In this document: positions 7,803-17,765 of the stretch, one piece after another
How the letters are laid out: every line of letters begins with the position of its first letter
How positions within the stretch are numbered: position 1 is the stretch's first letter
Source of the DNA: Azospirillum humicireducens
GTDB lineage: Bacteria > Pseudomonadota > Alphaproteobacteria > Azospirillales > Azospirillaceae
DNA length: 64,000 bases
Direction of reading: 5' to 3'
Assembly: GCF_001639105.2 (NCBI RefSeq)
Contig: NZ_CP015285.1
Location: forward strand, 1,170,501 to 1,234,500
Made by a program: the position numbers and the translations under genes
The notes under the pieces: model-generated
Told to the model about the DNA's origin: nothing
What the model saw: the letters and a program-made list of their open reading frames with translations, nothing else
Databases searched by the model: none

Positions 7803-8606
7803 TCAGGCCAGTGCCACCGGCTGCGGCATGAAGATGGCACGGGAAATCGCCGCCTGAAGGCCTGCATTGGTGAAGGGCTTGCGTACGATCTGCCCCAGAT
7901 GGCGGGCGTCCAGGGCGCGGATGTCATCGTCGAAGGCGGTGACGAAGATGGTGCGCAGGTCGCGCACGCGTTTCAGCCGGCGGGCGATCTCGATTCCGCT
8001 GCCGCCATCCGCCAGCCGGACGTCCAGCAGGGCCAGCGTCGGCCTTTCCGCCTTCAGCAGGGCCAGCGCCTCCGTCTCGTTGCCTGCGGTGCCGCAGACG
8101 ACATGGCCCATGTCGGCCACCAGCTCCCCCAACTCCATCGCCAGCAGGGCATTGTCCTCGACAACCATGACCCGCTGCACCATCGCGGTGCGCACGCGGG
8201 CGCGGGCGGCCTTCAGCCGGTCGATGGATTCGCCGGCCGACAGCTGCAGAACCTTCGCCGCCTGCCGGATGCTCAGCCCTTCGAGCGCGGTCAGCAGATA
8301 CAGGCGGCGGTCGGCCTCAGGCAGATCCGCCAGAGCGCGCTCTATGGGATGGGGCGATGGCAGCGGCCGGCCGGGCGGTCCGAACTCCTCAGGAGAGCGG
8401 TCGAACAATAGGTTCAGCAGGGCATACATCGACAGCCGGGCACCCTCCGCGCCGCGATTCAGGCCGAATCGCGAAGGCGCCATCATCGCCGCCTCGACAC
8501 AGCGGGTCACCAGCACGTCGCCACGGTCGGTGGCGCCCGTCAGCGCCCGCGCATAGCGGCGCAGGATCGGAACCACTTCGAACAGTTCACATTCGTAAAC
8601 GAGCAT
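7803..8606 (-). CDS. phyR: PhyR-type response regulator with sigma-factor-like domain
   Basis: Central regulator of the alphaproteobacterial general stress response. When phosphorylated, PhyR binds the anti-sigma factor NepR through its sigma-like domain and frees EcfG. The 267-aa protein has the diagnostic inverted order: an ECF-sigma-like region first (about residues 1-140, with LPEADRRLYLLTALEGLSIRQAA resembling region 4), then a C-terminal receiver. The receiver has acidic residues E150/D151, phospho-acceptor D195 in LALLD, T223 and K243 in RKPF. The sigma-like domain probably does not bind DNA. Unusually, no nepR or ecfG lies next to it. The ATG at 8606 gives the normal PhyR length. Confidence 0.9.
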   Translation of the reverse strand: MLVYECELFEVVPILRRYARALTGATDRGDVLVTRCVEAAMMAPSRFGLNRGAEGARLSMYALLNLLFDRSPEEFGPPGRPLPSPHPIERALADLPEADRRLYLLTALEGLSIRQAAKVLQLSAGESIDRLKAARARVRTAMVQRVMVVEDNALLAMELGELVADMGHVVCGTAGNETEALALLKAERPTLALLDVRLADGGSGIEIARRLKRVRDLRTIFVTAFDDDIRALDARHLGQIVRKPFTNAGLQAAISRAIFMPQPVALA

Positions 8607-8830
8607 ACCGGTGACTCCGCTCCCCTACGGGAGTTGCCGCTCTTGAGTTCAGCCTCTCCGATCGTTCGCCGGGGAAAGCCTGCCGGCCTGTGGAGGTCAT
8701 TATTCGTCCTGGTGGAATCCTAGCATGCCCAATGGAGCGGTCGAATGGGAAATGGGGGTGTGCAACGCCAACCAACGAACACAGCCCGCAGGTCAATGCC
8801 GAAGAAGACAACAATCCAACAGCCGGTCGC

Positions 8831-9373
8831 TCACTTCGCCTTCTCGCGCAGTTGGCGCGAGCGCCATTGCCACGGCTTCTCCACCTGCCCGGCCCACAGC
8901 CCCATCCGCTTGCTCTGGGCATAGGCTTCGCCCTTCTGGTAGACGGGCGACAGGCTGGCATATTGGAAGGCCCAGCCGCGCGACACCATCGCCGCCCCCA
9001 GATCGACCCCGCGCACCCGGCATTCGCCCTTCTTCTCCCCGGTGCGGTCCTGTTCGGTGAAGGTGCAGGTCACCTCCTCGCCCTTCACCATGTTGGCGAG
9101 CACGGCGGTGGCCACCTTGAAGCAGTCGAGTTCATGGCCGTAGCGGTTCTTGCATTTCTGCCCCGGATCCGGCGCGTCGATGCCCATCAGCCGCACCGCC
9201 GTGCCGTTGACGGTCAGCAGATCCCCCTCCACCGCCATGGCGGCGCCCTTGATGGTCTGGTCCGGCGTGTTGGCGATGGGGCCGCGCCCCTTGGCTGCCT
9301 GATTGGTCTGCGCCATGGCGGGAGGAGCGGCGAGGACCAGGCCGCAAATCAGGACCAGGACGATCCTCGTCAC
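8831..9373 (-). CDS. Secreted staphylococcal-nuclease-like (SNase domain) protein
   Basis: Predicted exported protein with a thermonuclease-type OB fold. From the GTG at 9373 the product is 180 aa and begins with a clean signal peptide ending at APPAMAQ. The SNase domain shows GDLLTVNGTAVRLMGIDAPDPGQKC, a long segment with paired cysteines (CKNRYGHELDCFK), RVRGVDLGAAMVSRGWAF and YAQSKRMGLWAG. This IDAPE-type family hydrolyses nucleic acids in some members, but many bacterial homologues are uncharacterised. An ATG at 9406 is also in frame but would overlap the upstream gene by 23 nt and bury the signal peptide, so I prefer the GTG. Confidence 0.85.
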   Translation of the reverse strand: MTRIVLVLICGLVLAAPPAMAQTNQAAKGRGPIANTPDQTIKGAAMAVEGDLLTVNGTAVRLMGIDAPDPGQKCKNRYGHELDCFKVATAVLANMVKGEEVTCTFTEQDRTGEKKGECRVRGVDLGAAMVSRGWAFQYASLSPVYQKGEAYAQSKRMGLWAGQVEKPWQWRSRQLREKAK

Positions 9374-9383
9374 CGGGATGACC

Positions 9384-10130
9384 TCAGAACAGGCTCGGCT
9401 GGTCATCGCCCGGCCTGCCCTTCCCCGTCGCAGGCATCGCCTCTTCCGGCGGATCGAGACAGGAACGGTCGTCGTTGCGCACGCTGTTCACCTTCGGCCC
9501 CACCCGCACCACGTCCAGCCAGTCGTCCGGCGCGGAGCGGATCAGCCCCTCCACCACCGGCAGCGGGGTCGCCGGATCGAGCCACGCGTCCCAGTCGGCA
9601 GGGGCGAGTACCACCGGCATACGGTCGTGCAGAAAGGACAGGGTGGCGTTGGTCGCCGTCGTCACCACCGTCGCGGTCTCCAGCGGCGGGTCGAGCGGCG
9701 CTGCGCCCTTCGGCCCGCGCCAGCGCTCCCACAACCCGGCCAGAGCGAATAGGCCGCGGTCGCGGCGACGGATGACATGGCCCTGCTTGCGCGGCTTCGC
9801 CCCTTCCCCCACGCTGGTCCATTCATAGAAGCCGTCCAGCGGGATCAGGCAGCGGCGCTTGCGGAAGGCGTCGCGGAAGGCTGGCTTGTCAGCCACCGAT
9901 TCGCCACGCGCGTTGATCATCCGCCCGCCGATGGACGGATCGTCGGCCCAGGGCGGCACCAACCCCCAGCGGACCATCGCCAGATGGCGGTCGTCCTCCT
10001 CCCGCCGGATGACCGGGATGTCCTGGGTCGGGGCGATGTTCCAGCGCGGCATCAGGTTCGGCCGTTCGGGAACGCCGAACAGGCGCTGGACCTCGCTGAC
10101 CGGGGTGGTGAGTAGCATGCGTCCACACAT
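9384..10130 (-). CDS. SOS response-associated peptidase (SRAP/YedK/HMCES family)
   Basis: Shields abasic sites in single-stranded DNA by forming a thiazolidine crosslink through Cys2 after removal of Met1. The start must be the ATG at 10130, since MCGRM places the catalytic cysteine at position 2; longer readings would destroy this. The 248-aa protein has the other family signatures: NIAPTQ, RWGLVPPWA, NARGES (N74, E78), GFYEW (E103) and LHDRMPVVL (H168). It is divergent from the molybdenum hydroxylase gene. I saw no GTTC-N7-GTTC LexA box upstream. Confidence 0.95.
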   Translation of the reverse strand: MCGRMLLTTPVSEVQRLFGVPERPNLMPRWNIAPTQDIPVIRREEDDRHLAMVRWGLVPPWADDPSIGGRMINARGESVADKPAFRDAFRKRRCLIPLDGFYEWTSVGEGAKPRKQGHVIRRRDRGLFALAGLWERWRGPKGAAPLDPPLETATVVTTATNATLSFLHDRMPVVLAPADWDAWLDPATPLPVVEGLIRSAPDDWLDVVRVGPKVNSVRNDDRSCLDPPEEAMPATGKGRPGDDQPSLF

Positions 10131-10269
10131 GTTCTGGAATATGGGCCCTGCGGCCGACGGGCGCCAGTCCGCAATGCCCGGACACCTCCGGGGGTTTCCC
10201 TGACGCTTGAGCCAGCCTATCTTCGCGGAACACAACAATCGCATCGAACCGGAAGGCGGGAGTTCACCC

Positions 10270-12603
10270 ATGAAGTTCGGCATCGGACAGGCGGTTCCGC
10301 GCACCGAAGACGCCCGGCTGCTGACCGGCGGCGGCCGCTATACCGACGACGTGTCTCTTCCCGGACAGGCCTATGCGGCCTTCGTCCGCTCCCCCCATGC
10401 CTTCGCCGCCATCGGCTCGGTCGATGCGTCGGACGCGCTGGCGCAGCCCGGTGTGCTGGCGGTCTACACCGTCGCCGACCTCGATGCCGAAAATGTCGGC
10501 ATGATTCCCTGCCAGGCGGCGCTGAAGCAGCGTGATGGATCGAACTATGTCCGCACGCCCCGCCCGGCGCTGGCCCGCGGCTTCGTCCGCCATGTCGGCG
10601 ATCCGGTCGCCATGGTGGTGGCCGAGACGCTGGAGGCCGCGCGCGAGGCGGCCGAGCTGGTGATGGTCGATTACGAGGACCGCGATTCCGTCACCGGAAC
10701 GCTGGAGGCGCTGGAGCCCGGCCGTCCGCTGGTGTGGGACGCGGCGCCGAACAACCTCTGCTTCGACTGGGACACCGGCGACGAGGCGGCGGTGGAGGCG
10801 GCGCTCGCCGGCGCCCACCGCGTGGTCGAACTGGAACTGGTCAACAACCGCGTCGTCGCCAACCCGATGGAGGGCCGCGCCTGTGTCGCCGGTGTCGAAT
10901 CGGGTGCCGACGGAGCCCCCGGCCGCCTGCTGATCTATGTCACGAGCCAGGGCGTCCACGGCCTGCAGAAGCAGTTCGCCAAGATCCTGAACGAGCCGGA
11001 CTCCCGCATCCGCGTGCTGACCACCGACGTCGGCGGCGGCTTCGGCATGAAGCTGTTCAACTACCCGGAATATGTCGCCTGCCTGTTCGCCGCCCGCCGG
11101 CTGAACCGCGCGGTGAAATGGGCCGCGGACCGCATCGAGGGCTTCATCAGCGACGACCATGGCCGCGACCATGTCAGCAAGGCGCGTCTGGCGCTCGACG
11201 CCGACGGCCGTTTCCTCGGCCTGCGGGTGGACACCGTCGCCAATCTCGGCGCCTACCTGTCGAACTACGGCCCCTTCATCCCGACCGATGCCGGATCGGC
11301 GATGCTGGTGGGCTCCTACCGCACGCCGGCGGTCTATGTGCGGGTGAAGGGCGTCTTCACCAACACCCAGCCGGTGGACGCCTATCGCGGCGCCGGCCGG
11401 CCGGAAGCGGCCTATCTGCTGGAACGGTTGATCGACCATGCCGGGCGCGTCACCGGCCTCGGCCCGGCGGAAATCCGGCGGCGCAACTTCATCCCGCCGA
11501 CCGCCATGCCCTACGCCACGCCGATGGGGCAGGTCTATGACACCGGCGACTTCGCCCGGAATCAGGAGGATGGCCTGATCCTAGCCGACATGGCCGGCCT
11601 GCCCGCCCGCAAGGCCGAGGCGAAGGCCCGCGGCAAGCTGCGCGGGGCCGGCCTGTCCACCTACATCGAGGCCTGCTCGGGCGGCGGGCCGGAGCAGGCG
11701 ACCGTCCAGGTCAATGGCGACGGGACGGTGGTTCTGCTGATCGGCACCCAGACCAACGGCCAGGGCCACGAGACCGCCTACAAGCAGATCCTCGCCGACC
11801 GGCTGGGCGTTCCGCCGGAGGATGTCGAGGTGGTGCAGGGCGACACCGACCGCGTCAGCTGGGGCTCCGGCACCGGCGGCTCGCGTTCGGTCCCGGTCGG
11901 CGGCTCGGCGCTGGCGGAAGGTGCGGCCAAGGTGGTGAAGGCGGCCACGTCCGTCGCCGCCGACCTGCTGGAGACCGCCGAAATCGATGTGGAGTTCGCC
12001 GACGGTCGCTTCACCATCGTCGGCACCGACCGCGCGGTATCGCTGAAGGAGGTCGCGGCCAAGGCCGCCGAGAACGGCAGCGGCATCGCCTTTTCCGAGA
12101 TGGCGCGCTGGACCCCGCCGGCCAGCACCTTCCCCAACGGCTGCCACATCGCGGAGGTTGAGGTCGATCCCGCCACCGGCGTGATCGAGGTGGTGCGCTA
12201 CAGCGTGGTCGACGATTTCGGCACGGTCATCAACCCGATGCTGGTGATCGGCCAGATCCATGGCGGCGTGGCGCAAGGGCTGGGTCAGGCGCTGCAGGAG
12301 CGGGTGGTGTTCGACCCCGACAGCGGTCAGCTGCTGTCCGGCTCCTTCATGGACTATCAGATGCCGCGCGCGGTCGACATGCCGCCGATCGAGGTCAAGC
12401 TGAACAGCGTTCCCAGCACCACCAACATGCTGGGCATGAAAGGCGCGGGAGAGGCCGGAGCCATCGGCGCGCCGCCGGCGATCATCAATGCGGTGGTCGA
12501 TGCCCTGTCGGACCTCGGCATCACCCACATCGACATGCCGGCGACGCCGGAAACGGTGTGGGCGGCGATCCGCGGCGCCGAAACGCCGATGGCTGCCGAA
12601 TAG
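10270..12603 (+). CDS. Xanthine dehydrogenase-family molybdopterin-binding large subunit (form II CoxL-like)
   Basis: Large catalytic subunit of a molybdenum hydroxylase, binding molybdopterin cytosine dinucleotide. The 777-aa protein starts MKFGIGQAVPRTEDARLLTGGG, with GGGAG upstream supporting the ATG at 10270. The substrate motif AYRGAGR lies at about residues 371-377 (bases 11380-11400). This is the form II pattern AYxGAGR rather than the AYxCSFR of true aerobic CO dehydrogenase, so CO oxidation is unlikely to be its main role and the substrate is unknown. Cofactor-binding stretches such as TDVGGGFGMK, TNGQGHETAYKQ and the C-terminal KGAGEAGAIG are present. No FAD or 2Fe-2S subunit gene flanks it, so it either pairs with subunits encoded elsewhere or acts alone. 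Confidence 0.9.
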   Translation: MKFGIGQAVPRTEDARLLTGGGRYTDDVSLPGQAYAAFVRSPHAFAAIGSVDASDALAQPGVLAVYTVADLDAENVGMIPCQAALKQRDGSNYVRTPRPALARGFVRHVGDPVAMVVAETLEAAREAAELVMVDYEDRDSVTGTLEALEPGRPLVWDAAPNNLCFDWDTGDEAAVEAALAGAHRVVELELVNNRVVANPMEGRACVAGVESGADGAPGRLLIYVTSQGVHGLQKQFAKILNEPDSRIRVLTTDVGGGFGMKLFNYPEYVACLFAARRLNRAVKWAADRIEGFISDDHGRDHVSKARLALDADGRFLGLRVDTVANLGAYLSNYGPFIPTDAGSAMLVGSYRTPAVYVRVKGVFTNTQPVDAYRGAGRPEAAYLLERLIDHAGRVTGLGPAEIRRRNFIPPTAMPYATPMGQVYDTGDFARNQEDGLILADMAGLPARKAEAKARGKLRGAGLSTYIEACSGGGPEQATVQVNGDGTVVLLIGTQTNGQGHETAYKQILADRLGVPPEDVEVVQGDTDRVSWGSGTGGSRSVPVGGSALAEGAAKVVKAATSVAADLLETAEIDVEFADGRFTIVGTDRAVSLKEVAAKAAENGSGIAFSEMARWTPPASTFPNGCHIAEVEVDPATGVIEVVRYSVVDDFGTVINPMLVIGQIHGGVAQGLGQALQERVVFDPDSGQLLSGSFMDYQMPRAVDMPPIEVKLNSVPSTTNMLGMKGAGEAGAIGAPPAIINAVVDALSDLGITHIDMPATPETVWAAIRGAETPMAAE

Positions 12604-12647
12604 GCCGATGATCGCGCCGTCTTCGGTGTATCAGGGAAGGTTCTGGT

Positions 12648-12675
12648 CGGAGGTGTGGCAAATGCCACACCTCCG
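12648..12675. promoter_or_regulatory. 28-bp palindrome between the Mo-hydroxylase and EAL genes
   Basis: Perfect 13-bp arms (CGGAGGTGTGGCA and its reverse complement) separated by two bases, 45 nt after the hydroxylase stop and 68 nt before the EAL start. No T-run follows. It could be a factor-dependent terminator or pause hairpin, or an operator for the EAL gene; the sequence alone does not decide. Confidence 0.45.
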
Positions 12676-12742
12676 TCGGATGAAAACCGTGGCATTGTCG
12701 ATTGCCTAAAGGTGGAGACAACGGGCGGACAGGGGTAAGGCG

Positions 12743-13504
12743 ATGGCGTTTGGGGACGGCGGGTGCGGTGGACAGTGCGCGGACAGGCTCGATCTCGACT
12801 TCACGATGGCGTTCCAGCCCATCGTCGATGTCGCCGGCGGTGCCGTGTGGGCGCATGAGGCGCTGGTCCGCGGCACCGCCGGCCAGGGCGCCGGCTGGGT
12901 GCTGGGACAGGTGACCGACGCCACCCGCTATGCCTTCGACCAGTCCTGCCGGGTCAAGGCCATCGAGTTGGCCGCGGCTTTGCCGATGAACGGCGCCCGC
13001 CTGTCGATCAACTTCCTGCCCAATGCCGTGTACAAAGCGGAGGCCTGCATCCGCGCGACGCTGGCCGCCGCCCGGCGGACCGGCTTCCCCACCGACCGCA
13101 TCATCTTCGAGGTCACGGAGAGTGAGCGGGTGGTGGACCACGGCCATCTCAAGAGCATCTTCAGCGAATACAAGCGCCAGGGCTTCCTGACCGCAATCGA
13201 CGATTTCGGCTCCGGCTATTCCGGCCTGAACCTGCTTGCGGAATTCCAGCCGGATATCATCAAGCTCGACATGGAGTTGACCCGCAGCATCGACAGCGAA
13301 CGGGCGCGGCGCAGCATCGTCAAGGCCATCCTGGCCGTGTGCGAGGACCTCGCCATCACCCCCATCGCCGAGGGGGTGGAGACGGTGGACGAGGCGAAGG
13401 CTCTGCGCGACCTGGGCGTCACCCTGATGCAGGGCTATCTGTTCGCCAAGCCAGCCTTCGAGGCGGTGGTGACAAATCCTGAAATGGCGGCGCTCGCCCC
13501 CTGA
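12743..13504 (+). CDS. EAL-domain cyclic-di-GMP phosphodiesterase
   Basis: Stand-alone EAL domain of 253 aa, predicted to hydrolyse c-di-GMP to pGpG. All catalytic and metal-binding positions appear intact: E39 in HEALVRG, N90 in INFLP, E123/E126 in FEVTESE, D153-D154 in DDFGSGYSG, K174 in IKLD, E210 and E213 in AEGVET and Q230 in QGYLF. No sensor or membrane region is fused, so it is a soluble enzyme whose input must come from partners or expression level. It follows the Mo-hydroxylase gene by about 140 nt, with a palindrome between them, and is convergent with the GNAT gene. Confidence 0.92.
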   Translation: MAFGDGGCGGQCADRLDLDFTMAFQPIVDVAGGAVWAHEALVRGTAGQGAGWVLGQVTDATRYAFDQSCRVKAIELAAALPMNGARLSINFLPNAVYKAEACIRATLAAARRTGFPTDRIIFEVTESERVVDHGHLKSIFSEYKRQGFLTAIDDFGSGYSGLNLLAEFQPDIIKLDMELTRSIDSERARRSIVKAILAVCEDLAITPIAEGVETVDEAKALRDLGVTLMQGYLFAKPAFEAVVTNPEMAALAP

Positions 13505-13508
13505 TCCC

Positions 13509-14069
13509 TCAGGCCGGCGCCTTCACAGGTGCCGTCATGTAGCTCATTCCGCCGCCGTAACTCTCCAGCTTCGCCGCCAGAGCCGGTCCGCCGTCCCGGT
13601 ACGGCGTGAAGCCGACCCGGTCCCAATAGCTCCTCGCGCCCGGCGTCGAGGTCAGCGCCAGCCATCCCCAACCCTCCCGTACCGCCAGCCCATGCGCATA
13701 GGCCAGCACCGCCGCGCCCAGCCCGGTGCCGCGCGCCTCCGGCAGCAGAGCGATGTCGTGCAGGTAGAGGCAATCGGTGTCGGCCGGCAAGCTGCCCAGC
13801 GGCGTGTCGAGCGGCGGGGGGACGCCCAGCTTGCCCGGATGCATCACGCCATAGCCGATGGTCTCGCCGCGGCATTCCGCCACACGGCAGCCGGCGGGGT
13901 AGAGCGCCAGCCTCTCCTCGAACACGCTGCGGTCTTCCGGGTAGTCCGGATGCACGATGTCCGCAATGGCAAGCAGCCGGTCCAGATCGGCCGCGGTCAT
14001 AGCACGCCATAGGGCCGATGCGCCTGCGCCGACCACCCGACCACCCTCCGACCGCTCTGCCATCGTCAT
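13509..14069 (-). CDS. GNAT family N-acetyltransferase
   Basis: A 186-aa acetyl-CoA-dependent acyltransferase of unknown substrate. The acetyl-CoA loop is LHDIALLPEARGTGLGAAVL (about residues 103-122), followed by GWGWLALTST and SYWDRVGFTPY, the usual beta-bulge and C-terminal GNAT strands. The start is at 14069 or two codons later (MAERSEGG). It is divergent from cysQ with a 90-nt shared upstream region. No neighbour suggests a substrate. Confidence 0.85.
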   Translation of the reverse strand: MTMAERSEGGRVVGAGASALWRAMTAADLDRLLAIADIVHPDYPEDRSVFEERLALYPAGCRVAECRGETIGYGVMHPGKLGVPPPLDTPLGSLPADTDCLYLHDIALLPEARGTGLGAAVLAYAHGLAVREGWGWLALTSTPGARSYWDRVGFTPYRDGGPALAAKLESYGGGMSYMTAPVKAPA

Positions 14070-14159
14070 CCGCCTTCTCCATCCGACATCCGTTCAAAAG
14101 CTTCCGGCCCGCTGGCGGGCACGGTATGCTGATTCTTCATACCATAGGGAGAGCACCCA

Positions 14160-14932
<773 letters not shown>

Positions 14933-14936
<4 letters not shown>

Positions 14937-15766
14937 CCGTTACCATTTCGTGCCTGGGCGAGGCGGCGACCGCGGTGCTGACCACCGCGGCGCCGCTGGA
15001 GAAAGTGCGCCTGACCCATTCCTACGCCGCCGCGTGGCGCGACGGCCTGCTGTCTCCCGACGTGCCCGCGCCGCCGCCCGACCGCCCTGCCCGTCCCGAC
15101 CGGCCGGAGCTGAAGCTGCCGCGCGACATGCCCAAGCGTGGGCGCGGCGGCAGCGCGCAGAACCGCATCGCCCTGCTGCACGCGCTGGCGCACATCGAGT
15201 TGAACGCCATCGACCTCGCCTGGGACATCGTCGCCCGATTCGCCCATCTCGGCCTGCCGGAGGGTTTCACCGACGACTGGGTGCAGGTCGCCGACGACGA
15301 GGCGCGGCATTTCCGGATGTTGGAGACTCGGCTGAACGCGCTGGGTTCCTCCTACGGCGACCTGCCGGCCCATGACGGGCTGTGGCAGGCGGCGACGGAG
15401 ACCGCGCACGACCTCGCCGCCCGGCTGGCGCTGGTGCCGATGGTGCTTGAGGCCCGCGGCCTGGACGTCACGCCGGAGACGGTGCGCCGCCTGCGCGATT
15501 TCGGCGACGCGGAGAGCGCCGACCTGCTGCAGACCATCCATGACGAGGAGATCGGCCATGTCGCCGCCGGCCGGCGCTGGTTCGTCCATCTCTGCGCCGA
15601 ACGCGGGGCGGAGCCGGTCGCCCTGTGGCAGGAACTGGTTGGACGCCATTTCCGCGGCGGGCTGAAGCGTCCCTTCAACGTCACCAGCCGCCAACTCGCC
15701 GGCTTCGGCCCGGAATATTACGAGCCGATCACGCCCGAAATTGACCGCAAGCCGGAAACCCGGTAA
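14933..15766 (+). CDS. Ferritin-like DUF455 family protein
   Basis: A 277-aa protein of the DUF455 family, which folds like ferritin and probably binds two metal ions. Candidate ligands are in [31 protein letters not shown] and [12 protein letters not shown], the repeated E/H patterns of a four-helix diiron site. The function of the family is not established. The ATG at 14933 overlaps the cysQ stop (ATGA), giving tight coupling, and thrB begins 13 nt after the stop. Longer upstream readings run through cysQ in another frame and are not real. Confidence 0.88.
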
Positions 15767-15779
15767 GGCGCTGCACATC

Positions 15780-16763
15780 ATGGCCGTATACACCGAAGTC
15801 ACCGACGAGGATCTCAGCACCTTCGCCGCCCAGTACGATCTGGGCGCGGTGCTGTCGTGCAAAGGCATCGCGGAGGGGGTGGAGAATTCCAACTTCCTGC
15901 TGGTGACCGAACGCGGCCCCTACATCCTGACGCTCTATGAAAAGCGGACGAGGAAGGAGGATCTGCCCTTCTTCCTCGGCCTGATGGAGCATCTGGCGGA
16001 CAAGGGCATCGCCTGTCCGCTGCCGGTGGCGGGGCGGGATGGCGTGGCGCTGCGCGAACTGTGCGGCCGCCCGGCGGTGATCGTCACCTTCCTGGCCGGC
16101 ATGTGGCCGCGCCGGATCACGCCGCAGCATTGCGCCCAGCTGGGCGAGGCGCTGGCCCGCCTGCATCTGGCGGTCGGCGATTTCCGCATGGAGCGGCCGA
16201 ACGCGCTGGCCCTGCCGGGCTGGAAGGAGCTGTTCGCCAAATCGGCCGAGCGTGCCGACGAGGTGGCGCCCGGTCTGCGCGCGACGCTGGAAGCCGAACT
16301 GGCCGCGTTGGAGGCCAACTGGCCGGTCGGCCTGCCGGCGGGCGTCATCCATGCCGACCTGTTCCCGGACAATGTCTTCTTCCGCGGCGACAGCCTGTCC
16401 GGCCTGATCGACTTCTATTTCGCCTGCAACGACTTCTTCGTCTACGACGTGGCGATCTGCATCAACGCCTGGTGCTTCGAGATCGACGGGTCCTTCAACG
16501 CCACCAAGGCGCGGCTGCTGCTGTCCAACTACCGCAAGGTCCGTCCGCTGTCGCGGGCGGAACTGGATGCCCTGCCCTGGCTGTGCCGCGGCAGCGCGGT
16601 GCGCTTCCTGCTGACCCGCCTCTATGACTGGCTGAACCATCCGCCGGGCGCTTTCGTGCGGCCGAAGGATCCTCTGGAATACCTGCGCAAGCTGCGCTTC
16701 CACCAGACGGTCCGCGGGCTGGGCGACTATTTCCTCGACGACCCGGAAGCGGGCGGGGCCTGA
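15780..16763 (+). CDS. thrB: Homoserine kinase
   Basis: Phosphorylates homoserine for threonine synthesis. This is the aminoglycoside-phosphotransferase-fold ThrB found in alphaproteobacteria and Pseudomonas, not the GHMP kinase of E. coli. The 327-aa protein begins [12 protein letters not shown] and has GVENSNFLL, the catalytic loop [13 protein letters not shown] and the metal motif [12 protein letters not shown] use the ATG at 15780; an upstream in-frame ATG at 15741 lies inside the preceding gene. rnhA follows four bases after the stop, a common alphaproteobacterial pairing. Confidence 0.93.
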   Translation: MAVYTEVTDEDLSTFAAQYDLGAVLSCKGIAEGVENSNFLLVTERGPYILTLYEKRTRKEDLPFFLGLMEHLADKGIACPLPVAGRDGVALRELCGRPAVIVTFLAGMWPRRITPQHCAQLGEALARLHLAVGDFRMERPNALALPGWKELFAKSAERADEVAPGLRATLEAELAALEANWPVGLPAGVIHADLFPDNVFFRGDSLSGLIDFYFACNDFFVYDVAICINAWCFEIDGSFNATKARLLLSNYRKVRPLSRAELDALPWLCRGSAVRFLLTRLYDWLNHPPGAFVRPKDPLEYLRKLRFHQTVRGLGDYFLDDPEAGGA

Positions 16764-16767
16764 GCGG

Positions 16768-17244
16768 ATGACGGACGACGCCCCCCCGACCGAAGCCGCC
16801 CGCAAGACGGTCGACATCTTCACCGACGGCGCCTGCAGCGGCAATCCCGGCCCCGGCGGCTGGGGCGCCATCCTGCGCTATGGCGAGGTGGAGAAGGAGC
16901 TGTATGGCGGCGAGCCGGCGACCACCAACAACCGCATGGAGCTGATGGCTGCCATCATGGCGCTGGAGGCGTTGAAGAAGCCGGTGACCGTCCGTCTCTT
17001 CACCGACAGCGAATATGTGAAGAACGGCATCACCAAGTGGATCCATGGCTGGAAGGCGAAGGGCTGGATGACCGCCGACAGGAAGCCGGTGAAGAATGTC
17101 GATCTGTGGCAGCGCCTGGAAGAGGCGAAGCGGCAGCACCAGATTGAGTTCCACTGGGTCCGCGGCCACGCCGGCCATCCCGAAAATGAACGCGCTGACG
17201 AATTGGCGCGGCGTGGCGTGTCCGACGTGCGGGCGCGGCCATGA
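16768..17244 (+). CDS. rnhA: Ribonuclease HI
   Basis: Cuts the RNA strand of RNA-DNA hybrids, removing primers and R-loops. The 158-aa protein keeps the four acidic catalytic residues: D20 in [17 protein letters not shown]58 in NRMELMA, D80 in FTDSEYV and the Asp in ENERADELA. The catalytic-loop His is in [10 protein letters not shown]. Length is normal. It is last in the thrB transcript and is followed six bases later by a perfect 26-bp palindromic hairpin. Confidence 0.97.
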   Translation: MTDDAPPTEAARKTVDIFTDGACSGNPGPGGWGAILRYGEVEKELYGGEPATTNNRMELMAAIMALEALKKPVTVRLFTDSEYVKNGITKWIHGWKAKGWMTADRKPVKNVDLWQRLEEAKRQHQIEFHWVRGHAGHPENERADELARRGVSDVRARP

Positions 17245-17249
17245 CGGAC

Positions 17250-17275
17250 AAGCCCTCTCCCATGGGAGAGGGCTT
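17250..17275. terminator. Perfect 26-bp palindromic hairpin between rnhA and the peroxiredoxin gene
   Basis: AAGCCCTCTCCCA and its exact reverse complement abut, forming a stem between convergent genes, 6 nt from one stop and 8 nt from the other. It belongs to the CTCTCCC/GGGAGAGG hairpins also seen at 3541 and 62668. Confidence 0.7.
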
Positions 17276-17282
17276 CGCGACC

Positions 17283-17765
17283 TCAGAGCGTCTCCAGCAC
17301 CGCTTCGGCCGAAGACACCTCGAACTTGCCGGGGGCCTCGACGGCGACATGGGTGACCTTGCCGTCTTCCGCGACCAGGGCAAAACGCTGGCCGCGGGTG
17401 CCCAGGCCGTAGCCCGAGCCGTCCATCGTCAGGCCGAGAGCGGTGGTGAAGGTGGCGTTGCCGTCCGGCAGCATCGCGACCTTGTCGCCGACTTCGCCCT
17501 TGTCGCCCCAGGCGCGCATCACGAACGGGTCGTTGACCGCGAGGCAAATGATGCTGTCGACGCCCTTGGCCTTCAGCGCGTCGGCCTGCTGGACGAAGCC
17601 CGGCAGATGCTTGGCGGAGCAGGTCGGGGTGAAGGCGCCGGGGACGGAGAACAGGACGACCTTCTTGCCCTTGAACAGCTCGTCGGTGGTCACATCCTGC
17701 ATGCCGTTGTCGGTCAGCCACTTCAGCGTGACGGACGGAATGGTATCGCCAACCTGGATGCTCAT
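17283..17765 (-). CDS. Peroxiredoxin (Prx5/AhpE-like, redoxin domain)
   Basis: Reduces hydrogen peroxide and alkyl peroxides. The 160-aa protein has the Prx5 active-site motif PGAFTPTCS with peroxidatic C49. It continues with the family's LPGFVQQADALKAKGVD, CLAVNDPFVMRAWG and the C-terminal VEAPGKFEVSSAEAVLETL. Glutathione or glutaredoxin is the usual reductant in this class. The start at 17765 gives MSIQVGDTIPSVTL, the conserved opening. It is convergent with rnhA. Confidence 0.95.
   Translation of the reverse strand: MSIQVGDTIPSVTLKWLTDNGMQDVTTDELFKGKKVVLFSVPGAFTPTCSAKHLPGFVQQADALKAKGVDSIICLAVNDPFVMRAWGDKGEVGDKVAMLPDGNATFTTALGLTMDGSGYGLGTRGQRFALVAEDGKVTHVAVEAPGKFEVSSAEAVLETL

Noticed and set aside
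10270..12603. True aerobic carbon monoxide dehydrogenase
   Set aside because: The active-site motif is AYRGAGR (form II) rather than AYxCSFR, and the coxM and coxS subunit genes are absent.
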